Shown in pieces: positions 7,674-14,480 of a stretch of 16,678 bases of DNA. The position numbers were made by a program, and so were the translations under genes. The stretch is from JARKQH01 sp964631605 (GTDB lineage Bacteria > Verrucomicrobiota > Verrucomicrobiia > Limisphaerales > UBA8199). The DNA is taken from the NCBI GenBank assembly GCA_964631605.1, contig CAZVYG010000101.1:1-16678 (forward strand), given 5' to 3'. Each line of letters starts with the position of its first letter. Positions within the stretch are counted from its first letter, which is position 1. The notes under the pieces were generated by a model. The model searched no databases. It had not been told where the DNA came from and saw nothing but the letters and a program-made list of their open reading frames with translations.

Positions 7674-8351
7674 ATGCGTTGCTTACTCGTTTTCCTCGGC
7701 TTTTGTTGCCCGGTCCTACTGCAGGCTCAGCAAACCGTGTCCCTCTTTAACGGGAAGGACCTCACCGGCTGGGTGGCTGATGTTCCCGCCGCCGACAAAG
7801 ACCCGCATCTCGCGCCGACATTCATTGTGCGGAGCAACCTGTTGGTCAGTCTGGGCAAGCCGCCCGGGCATCTGATCACCGAGAAGGATTTTCGCGACTA
7901 CCGACTGGATGTCGAATACCGTTTCCCCAAGGAGGGGGGCAACTGCGGCGTGCTGGTCCATGCCTCGAAGCCGCGGGCGCTTTACGCGATGTTTCCGCAA
8001 TCCATCGAGGTCCAGATGCTGTCGGGCAACGCCGGTGATTTTTGGGTCATCCAGGAGGACATCGAGGTGCCGGACATGCAAAAGCGTCGCGGCCCGAAAG
8101 AAAAGTGGGGCGGCTCGGAAAAGCACGCCCGACGCATTCCGAATCTGACGGACAACTCGGAGAAGCCGCTGGGCGAGTGGAATCACATGCGGATCGAATG
8201 CCGGGGGCGGACCATCAGGGTTTGGGTCAATGGCGACCTGGTTAACGAGGGGTTCAACGCCACCGCCGACCACGGCAAGATTGCGCTCCAGGCCGAAGGC
8301 ACGGAGGTCGAGTTCCGGCGGCTGGACCTTACGCCCCTCAAGCCCGAGTAG
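7674..8351 (+). CDS. Secreted DUF1080 protein (3-keto-disaccharide hydrolase-like)
   Basis: A 225-residue exported protein of the DUF1080 family (concanavalin A-like fold). Known relatives cleave 3-keto-glycosides after a Gfo/Idh-type enzyme has oxidised the sugar; others may only bind glycans. I start at 7674 because a strong promoter overlaps the earlier ATG (7653) and because this start opens a tidy signal peptide: MRC, a Leu/Val/Phe core, then LLQA-QQ. The longer reading would add seven residues. Family landmarks are 'SLFNGKDLTGW' just after the signal, 'GGNCGVLVHA' in the middle, 'PLGEWNHMRIECRG' and 'VWVNGDLVNEG' in the last third, and 'GKIALQAEGTEVEFRRLDL' at the end. Length is typical of single-domain members. 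A lipobox is not evident, so it is probably soluble periplasmic. It is divergent from the SNF2 gene and 66 bases before uvrC. Substrate unknown. Confidence 0.9.
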   Translation: MRCLLVFLGFCCPVLLQAQQTVSLFNGKDLTGWVADVPAADKDPHLAPTFIVRSNLLVSLGKPPGHLITEKDFRDYRLDVEYRFPKEGGNCGVLVHASKPRALYAMFPQSIEVQMLSGNAGDFWVIQEDIEVPDMQKRRGPKEKWGGSEKHARRIPNLTDNSEKPLGEWNHMRIECRGRTIRVWVNGDLVNEGFNATADHGKIALQAEGTEVEFRRLDLTPLKPE

Positions 8352-8417
8352 GCGCGCCGGAGGTCGCCGACGACGGTCGCTTGCCAGTGCCCGACATTCG
8401 CTTGTAGGTTGAGGGGT

Positions 8418-9953
8418 ATGGCTGTGGCCGATCACATCCGGCGCAAACTTGCCGCCCTGCCCCACAAACCGGGGGTGTACCTGATGCGCGACCGCTTCGG
8501 GACGGTCATTTACGTCGGCAAGGCGCGCGATCTCCGCAAACGCGTCAGCCAATACTTCCAACCCTCGCGCCGGATGGGCTGGGACCTGAAATTCCGCGCA
8601 CTGGTGGATGGAATACATGACTTTGATTTTCACCTGGTGCGCAGTGAGCCGGAGGCCCTGCTGCTCGAGGGCAAGCTCATCAAAGAGCTCCATCCCCGTT
8701 ACAATGTCAGCTTTCGCGACGACAAGCGCTTTCTCCTGCTCAAGGTCAATTTGCAGGATCCCATCCCGCGATTCACGCTCACCCGCCTCAAGCAGCACGA
8801 CGGCGCCCGGTATTTCGGGCCGTTTCCCAACTCGAGCGCCTTGCGCAACACGCTGACGCTGGTGCGCCGGCAGTTTCACCTGCGGGGCTGCCGGCCCCTG
8901 ACCCCGACGGACCGCGACTACCGGCACTGTTTATATGGCCATCTCAAGTATTGCACCGCCCCCTGCATCGGGAATGTAACCCGCGAGCAGTACCTCCAAC
9001 AGGTCAGCGCCGCCTGTGACTTCCTCGAAGGCCAATGTCAGGAAATGGAACACCAGCTCGAAGCGGAAATGAAGAAGGCCGCCGCGGCCCAGGAATACGA
9101 GCGGGCCGCCGACTTGCGGGACCTGCTTGCCGACCTGCGGCAGACCACCCGCAAACTCGAGCGCTTTGAACGGGTGCCATACAGCCTGCCCCAGGCCATT
9201 GACCCCGAACGCGACCTGGCCGAACTCGGCCGCGCGCTCGGATTGCCTTCGCCGCCGCGCCGCATCGAGGGCTTCGACATCTCGAATATCAGCGGCACCT
9301 TCAAGGTGGCCTCCCTCGTCCGCTTCCGCGACGGGCGGCCCGACCGCGCCAACTACCGCCGGTTCAAAATCAAGACCGTCGAGGGCCAGGACGACTTCGC
9401 CTCCGTGGCCGAAGTGGTGCGCCGTCGCTATTCGCGCCTCTTGCGCGAAACCAGCGAGGCATCCGATCAGTCGGCCGGCAACGCCAGGCCCTCCTTGCCC
9501 GACCTGATCCTCATTGACGGCGGGAAAGGCCAGCTCAACGCCGCCTGCGCCGAACTGGCCCGGCTGGGCCTGGAACATATCCCAGTCCTCGGCCTGGCCA
9601 AGGAATTCGAGGAAATCCACCGCCCCGGCCAAAAGGACCCCCTCCGGCTTTCGCACGACAGCGGGGCGCTCAAGCTCCTGCAACGGGTGCGCGACGAATC
9701 CCATCGCCTTGCCAACACCTACAACGCCCAATTGCGCCTCCGCAAAATCTCCGAAAGCATTCTCGACGAATTCCCCAATCTCGGCGAGCGCCGCAAAGCG
9801 GCTCTCCTCAAGAAATTCGGCTCGGTCCAGCGCCTGCGCCTGGCGCCGGTCGAGCAAATCGCCGAAGTGCCCGGTTTCGGGGGTAAAGCCGCCGCCGAAC
9901 TCAAAGCCTTCCTCGAAGCGCGGGGCGGAGGCGAACCAGGCCAGCAGGGCTAA
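8418..9953 (+). CDS. uvrC: Compact UvrC, excinuclease ABC subunit C
   Basis: The nuclease subunit of nucleotide excision repair, cutting on both sides of a lesion marked by UvrAB. I use the ATG at 8418; an upstream TTG (8409) would add three residues. The domains read in order. GIY-YIG nuclease at about 18-95: G-V-Y at 19-21, I-Y-V-G at 31-34, Arg40, and the acidic stretch at 77-84. Four cysteines 158/171/179/183 match the spacing of the iron-sulfur site of the family. UVR motif at about 206-241. RNase H-like endonuclease with Asp287 (FDISN), Asp367 (LIDGGKGQ) and His429 (RDESHR). Two helix-hairpin-helix units at about 449-500. At 511 residues it is about 100 shorter than E. coli UvrC (610). 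The loss lies between UVR and Asp287: 46 residues here, roughly 160 in E. coli. All catalytic residues are kept, so activity is likely; whether it is the only UvrC of the genome is unknown. Confidence 0.93.
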   Translation: MAVADHIRRKLAALPHKPGVYLMRDRFGTVIYVGKARDLRKRVSQYFQPSRRMGWDLKFRALVDGIHDFDFHLVRSEPEALLLEGKLIKELHPRYNVSFRDDKRFLLLKVNLQDPIPRFTLTRLKQHDGARYFGPFPNSSALRNTLTLVRRQFHLRGCRPLTPTDRDYRHCLYGHLKYCTAPCIGNVTREQYLQQVSAACDFLEGQCQEMEHQLEAEMKKAAAAQEYERAADLRDLLADLRQTTRKLERFERVPYSLPQAIDPERDLAELGRALGLPSPPRRIEGFDISNISGTFKVASLVRFRDGRPDRANYRRFKIKTVEGQDDFASVAEVVRRRYSRLLRETSEASDQSAGNARPSLPDLILIDGGKGQLNAACAELARLGLEHIPVLGLAKEFEEIHRPGQKDPLRLSHDSGALKLLQRVRDESHRLANTYNAQLRLRKISESILDEFPNLGERRKAALLKKFGSVQRLRLAPVEQIAEVPGFGGKAAAELKAFLEARGGGEPGQQG

Positions 9954-10058
9954 GTTATAGGCGTCAAACGGAACCGGTTCAGGTGCGTCCGGCCACCGTT
10001 CGTGTCGGCATGCAGCCGATGGCGTTGTTAAGCGGCCAGGTCTTATGGCTCCCCTCAG

Positions 10059-10078
10059 AACACCGGGATGGCGGTGTT
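10059..10078 (+). other. Hairpin between uvrC and hrpA (first)
   Basis: AACACCG and CGGTGTT form a perfect 7-bp stem with a 6-base loop. On the plus strand it is followed by an AT-rich stretch without a T run, so a classic terminator is unlikely. It may be part of a larger leader or 3' structure with the next hairpin. Confidence 0.45.
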
Positions 10079-10111
10079 GGAATAATAATACCCTTTGACA
10101 GCCCAGAGAAT

Positions 10112-10154
10112 AACCCCGCCGACCCTGGGGGCCTGAAGGCAGCGCGGCGGGGTT
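10112..10154 (+). terminator. Long GC hairpin between uvrC and hrpA (possible terminator or leader structure)
   Basis: AACCCCGCCG and CGGCGGGGTT form a perfect 10-bp stem; the 23-base interior can fold a small GCC-TGAA-GGC hairpin. TTTTGTT comes 10 bases later (10164-10170) rather than directly after the stem. This could be an imperfect uvrC terminator or a 5' leader element of hrpA. The remaining part of the 253-base gap (9954-10206) shows no convincing gene; a 10-base palindrome GAACCGGTTC lies at 9971-9980. Confidence 0.45.
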
Positions 10155-10206
10155 CACTTCAGTGTTTTGTTCGGGCGGGGAGGTCGGTTATTTTGGGATT
10201 TTCGGC

Positions 10207-13200
10207 ATGGGCGATGCGCGCATAGATGAGCTGCAGGAGCTGCTGCCCCGGATCATGGTGTCCGACTGGGTGCGGCTGGGCTCGCGTTTGGTCCGGTTGC
10301 TGCGTGACCGGCATCACCCGGAACGCCACGACGCGGTCCTGGACCGGCTGCTGGCCGAGGCCCGGGCCTCGTACGCGCTTCGCGAGCGGCGGCGGCGGAA
10401 TCTGCCGGCGCTTTCCTACCCGGCCAGCCTGCCCATCACGGCGCGCAAGGATGAGATTGTGGCGGCGATTCGGGAGCGGCCAGTGGTGGTGATCGCGGGG
10501 GAGACCGGCTCGGGCAAGACGACGCAGATTCCCAAGATGTGCCTCGAGGCGGGGCTGGGGATCGAGGCGAAGATCGGCTGCACGCAACCGCGGCGGGTGG
10601 CGGCGCTGTCCATCTCGCGCCGCCTTGCCGAGGAGCTCAACGTGACGTGGGGACGGGAAGTCGGGTGCAAGATTCGGTTCGACGACCGCTCGAGCGCGGA
10701 GAGTTACGTGAAGCTGATGACCGACGGCATCCTGCTGGCGGAAACGCAGGGCGACCCGTTGCTGAGCGAGTACAATGCGATCGTGATTGACGAGGCGCAC
10801 GAGCGCAGCCTCAACATAGATTTCCTGCTGGGCTATCTGCGCGGGCTGCTGGCCAAACGCCCCGAGCTGAAACTCATCATCACCTCGGCAACCATTGACA
10901 CGGCCGCCTTTGCCGCCGCGTTTGGCGGCGCGCCCGTGATCGAAGTGTCCGGCCGGGTTTACCCGGTCCGGGTCGAGTACGCGCCGCTGGACCCGGACTC
11001 GGAGGAACGCGGGGAGGAAACCTACGTGGACGCCGCGGCGCGGGCGGCGGAACGGGTCCTGGCGGAGCCGGGGGGCGGGGACGCGCTGATTTTCATGCCG
11101 GGCGAGCGGGACATTCGCGAGACGAGCGACCTGCTGCGAACGCGGCTGGGGGAGGCGGCGGAGATCATCCCGCTGTACGGGCGGCTCAGTTCGGGGGATC
11201 AACAGCGAGTGTTTGCGCCGCTGGCGCGGCGGAAGATCGTGGTGGCGACCAACATCGCGGAGACGTCGCTGACCATTCCCGGCATTCGTTACGTGATTGA
11301 CACGGGCCTGGCGCGGATCAGCCGCTATAATCCTCGGACGCGCATCAAGCGGCTGCCCGTCGAGCCGATTTCGCAGAGCAGCGCCAACCAGCGCAAAGGC
11401 CGCGCCGGGCGCTTGCGCGAGGGGCGGTGCGTCCGGCTGTATTCGGAGGCGGATTTCGAGGAACGGCCGGCGCACACGCAACCGGAGATTCAGCGGGCGA
11501 ATCTGGCGGAGGTGATTCTGCGGATGAAAGCCTTCCGGCTGGGGGAGATTGAAACCTTCCCATTCCTCAACCCGCCGACGCCCGCCGCCATTCAGGCCGG
11601 CTACAGTCTCCTGCAGGAGTTGGGGGCGCTGGATGCCGCCCGGGAACTGACGCCGCTGGGGCGGGACCTGGCGCGGCTGCCGATTGACCCGGCGATGGGC
11701 CGGATGCTGCTCCAAGCCCAGCGCGAGCATGCGGTGCATGAAATGCTCATCATAGCATCCGGTCTGAGCATCCAGGACCCGCGCGAGCGCCCGCTCGAAC
11801 ACAAGGACGCCGCGCAGGCGGCGCACCAGCGATATGTCCATCCCCAGTCGGATTTTCTCACGTTGCTCAATCTCTGGAACGCGGTGCATGAGCAATGGGA
11901 GCAGCTCCCCACCCAGAACCAGCGCCGCAAGTTCTGCAAGGCGAACTTCCTCTCCTACCTCCGGATGCGCGAGTGGCAGGATCTGCACGCGCAGTTGGAG
12001 CGGGCGCTGGCGGAACTGGGCACGGTCCGGCTTAACGAAAGCAGCGCCGATTACGCCGCCATTCACCGGTCCATTCTGGCCGGCTTGCTTGGGCACGTGG
12101 CGCGGCGCCAGACGGTGTCACCTTCCGCAACCCGAACCCCCAGGTCCGGCGAGCGCCGGGAACGCAATGGTTATGTGGGCATTGGCAACCGCCAGCTCCT
12201 GATCTTTCCCGGTTCGGCGCTCTACGACCGCGGCAACCCGCGGTCCGCGCCGGCCCGGCGGTCGGCCCGGACTGAAATCCCGGCGGCCGCGGCGTCGCAG
12301 CCCGAGTGGATCGTCGCGGGCGAAATCGTTGAGACCTCGCAACTGTTTGCGCGGACGGTGGCGGGCATAGACCCGCTGTGGATTGCCGAGCTGGCGCCGC
12401 ATCTTTGCGAGACCGTCCATCAAAATCCGCACTGGAGCCCCGAGGCGGGGCGCGTGTTGGCGGAGGAAATCACCACCTTCCGCGGGCTCGAGGTGCGCCG
12501 GCGGAAAGTGGCCTATGGGAACATCAACCCGCGCGAAGCCACCCGCATTTTCCTCCGCTCCGCCCTGGTCGAGGAAAACCTCTTCCCCGAGCGGCCGCAA
12601 CCGCGGCGGGACGACATCCATTCCGCCCGGCCCAGTCAGCAGGCGCTGCGGGCCGCGGGCGATCCTCCCGAGGAACGGCCGCTGCCGGCACGGTACGCGT
12701 TTCTCGAGCACAACCGGCGGGTGCGGCAAAAGATTGAAGTCTGGCAGACGCGGACGCGGCGGCGGGACCTGCCGGATTTGGACGAGGCGCTGCTGGAGTT
12801 TTACAGTGGGCGAATCGAGAACGTGTCGTCGCTGCACGAGCTGGACCGCTGGCTCGGGAGCCATCCCGATCCGCAGTTGCTGCGGGTGAGGGAGGCGGAC
12901 CTTACGGGCGGTGTGGAGCTGACTTTCGACGCGGCGGCGTTTCCCGACACGGTGGCGCTGGGCGGCCAGCAGGTACCGGTGGCGTATGCCTATCAGCCGG
13001 GGGAAGAGAAGGACGGCATCACCGTGCGGCTGAACCCGGCGCTGGCGCAGGATCTGCCCGCCGCGGCGGTGGAATGGTCGGTGCCCGGCCTGCGCGAGCC
13101 GCAGGTGGCGGAACTGTTGCGGTCGCTGCCCAAAGCGCTGCGACGCGAGTTGATGCCGCTGGCGCCCAAGGTCGCGGAGATCGTGCGCGAGTTGCAGCCG

Positions 13201-14400
13201 GGCGGGCAATCACTGGCACACGATCTCTCGGCTTTTATTCGACGCCGGTACGGGCTGGAAGTGCCCGTTTCAGCCTGGGCTGTGGGCGCGATTCCGGCGC
13301 ATTTGCGGCCGCGCATTGAGGTGGTGGATCTCAACCGGAAAAGCCTCGCGGCCGGGCGCGACCTGGCCGAACTGCGGCGGCAACTGGCCGAGCCGCCCGC
13401 CGCGCCGGCGCCGACGGGCGAGCCGCCGGCCTGGACCCGCGCCGCGCAGCAGTGGGAGAAATTCGGCCTCTCCGGTTGGACTTTTGGCAATCTGCCCGAA
13501 AAGATCACGGTAACCGAAGGGGCGGGTCTGCGGCTGGAAGCCTGGCCCGGACTCGAGGTCGAGGAAGGACAGGTCAATCTCCGCCTGTTTCGGACCCAGA
13601 CCGAGGCGCGCCGGGCCACCTTGACGGGCATCCGCCGGCTGGTCGAGTTGGCGCTGGAAAAAGACCTCGCCTGGCTGCAGAAGGACCTGCGCGCGCTCGC
13701 GCGGTTGGAGCCGCTGTTACGCGGCTTCTGCTCTGCGGATGAACTCGAGCGGTCGGCCTTGGTTCATCTCAAGAACTTCCTTCTGCCGGCCGAGCTGTTC
13801 CCGGCCTTGACCTGCGCCGCTTTCGAGGCAGCGGTGACGGAGGCGAAACGAAAGCTGCCCGGCCTGGCCGTTCAACTCAGTGACCGACTCGAAGGCATCC
13901 TGAGGCTCCGGCAGGAACTCGTCCGCCGGTTCGGCACGCCCGCCGCGGCGGCGCCGCCGCCGACCGCGCGTTCCCGGACCCTCTCAGACTTCAAACAATT
14001 GGGCACACCCCCCGCCCCGGCGCGCGTGGCCGGTCCGGTGCCCGGCGAACTGGCGACGTTGCTGCCTCGGGATTTCCTGGAGCAGATTCCCTTCGAGCGG
14101 TTGGAGCACCTGCCGCGCTACCTCAAAGCCCTGCTGCTGCGCGGCGAGCGGGCGGCGCTCAATCCGAGCAAAGACCAGGAGCGCGCGCGGCAGCTTGCGC
14201 CTTACGTGGCGGCCTTGCGGCAGTGGGAATCCACGCCGGAGCTGCCGCCGGCGGCGGGGCGATTGGCGGCCGAGTTCCGGTGGATGATCGAGGAATACAA
14301 GGTATCGCTGTTCGCCCAGGAACTGGGCACGGCTTATCCGGTTTCGCCCAAGCGGCTGGATCAGCACCTGGAGCGCATCCGCGAGGCGGCCGGGCGGTGA
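10207..14400 (+). CDS. hrpA: HrpA, DEAH-box ATP-dependent RNA helicase
   Basis: A 1397-residue DEAH/RHA helicase, clearly alignable by eye with E. coli HrpA (1300 aa) along its full length. The motor carries G-E-T-G-S-G-K-T at 98-105, D-E-A-H at 195-198, S-A-T at 227-229 and Q-R-K-G-R-A-G-R at 395-402. A winged-helix/HA2 section follows ('IQDPRERP'), then an OB-fold part ('IFPGSALY', 'EIVETSQLFAR') and the long HrpA-specific C-terminal region (DUF3418; 'PAYQPGEEKDG'-like and 'WSVPGLRE' segments, ending near 'RWMIEEYKVSLFAQELGTAYP'). In E. coli HrpA acts on stalled or collided ribosomes. I start at ATG 10207; a GTG at 10162 would add 15 residues unlike the family, and the GGAGGT upstream is 22 bases away, too far to help. 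Extra length comes from Pro/Ala/Arg-rich inserts, near residues 640-700 and 795-830. Convergent with rtcB. Confidence 0.95.
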   Translation: MGDARIDELQELLPRIMVSDWVRLGSRLVRLLRDRHHPERHDAVLDRLLAEARASYALRERRRRNLPALSYPASLPITARKDEIVAAIRERPVVVIAGETGSGKTTQIPKMCLEAGLGIEAKIGCTQPRRVAALSISRRLAEELNVTWGREVGCKIRFDDRSSAESYVKLMTDGILLAETQGDPLLSEYNAIVIDEAHERSLNIDFLLGYLRGLLAKRPELKLIITSATIDTAAFAAAFGGAPVIEVSGRVYPVRVEYAPLDPDSEERGEETYVDAAARAAERVLAEPGGGDALIFMPGERDIRETSDLLRTRLGEAAEIIPLYGRLSSGDQQRVFAPLARRKIVVATNIAETSLTIPGIRYVIDTGLARISRYNPRTRIKRLPVEPISQSSANQRKGRAGRLREGRCVRLYSEADFEERPAHTQPEIQRANLAEVILRMKAFRLGEIETFPFLNPPTPAAIQAGYSLLQELGALDAARELTPLGRDLARLPIDPAMGRMLLQAQREHAVHEMLIIASGLSIQDPRERPLEHKDAAQAAHQRYVHPQSDFLTLLNLWNAVHEQWEQLPTQNQRRKFCKANFLSYLRMREWQDLHAQLERALAELGTVRLNESSADYAAIHRSILAGLLGHVARRQTVSPSATRTPRSGERRERNGYVGIGNRQLLIFPGSALYDRGNPRSAPARRSARTEIPAAAASQPEWIVAGEIVETSQLFARTVAGIDPLWIAELAPHLCETVHQNPHWSPEAGRVLAEEITTFRGLEVRRRKVAYGNINPREATRIFLRSALVEENLFPERPQPRRDDIHSARPSQQALRAAGDPPEERPLPARYAFLEHNRRVRQKIEVWQTRTRRRDLPDLDEALLEFYSGRIENVSSLHELDRWLGSHPDPQLLRVREADLTGGVELTFDAAAFPDTVALGGQQVPVAYAYQPGEEKDGITVRLNPALAQDLPAAAVEWSVPGLREPQVAELLRSLPKALRRELMPLAPKVAEIVRELQPGGQSLAHDLSAFIRRRYGLEVPVSAWAVGAIPAHLRPRIEVVDLNRKSLAAGRDLAELRRQLAEPPAAPAPTGEPPAWTRAAQQWEKFGLSGWTFGNLPEKITVTEGAGLRLEAWPGLEVEEGQVNLRLFRTQTEARRATLTGIRRLVELALEKDLAWLQKDLRALARLEPLLRGFCSADELERSALVHLKNFLLPAELFPALTCAAFEAAVTEAKRKLPGLAVQLSDRLEGILRLRQELVRRFGTPAAAAPPPTARSRTLSDFKQLGTPPAPARVAGPVPGELATLLPRDFLEQIPFERLEHLPRYLKALLLRGERAALNPSKDQERARQLAPYVAALRQWESTPELPPAAGRLAAEFRWMIEEYKVSLFAQELGTAYPVSPKRLDQHLERIREAAGR

Positions 14401-14423
14401 AATCCGCCTCAGAAACGAGACGG

Positions 14424-14468
14424 CGGCGCGGGGAATGCGCCGGGGCGCGGCCGCTGTGACCTGGCCGC
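14424..14468. terminator. GC hairpin pair between convergent hrpA and rtcB
   Basis: The 80-base gap between the two stop codons contains CGGCGC/GCGCCG (14424-14442, 7-base loop) and GCGGCC/GGCCGC (14447-14468, 10-base loop). Neither has a T tract. The place suits a bidirectional stop region for the two convergent genes, but in such GC-rich DNA stems of six pairs arise easily. Confidence 0.35.
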
Positions 14469-14480
14469 CCGGCGTCCGGA

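Noticed and set aside
10095..10123. Promoter with a perfect TTGACA upstream of hrpA
   Set aside because: TTGACA is present at 10095-10100 but no -10-like hexamer follows at 15-19 bases; the DNA there is the GC-rich hairpin.
7716..10157. Minus-strand open frames of 403 and 408 residues opposite the DUF1080 gene and uvrC
   Set aside because: Shadows of genes with complete family motifs on the plus strand.
10112..10160. Possible small SRP RNA, because of a GCC-TGAA-GGC-AGC segment
   Set aside because: The opposite side of the conserved symmetric loop (the CAGG-type strand) is absent and the tetraloop is not GGAA; the rest does not fit.
10159..12096. 645-residue minus-strand open frame opposite hrpA
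   Set aside because: Antisense of the conserved helicase core; Arg/Pro/Gln-rich with no recognisable fold.
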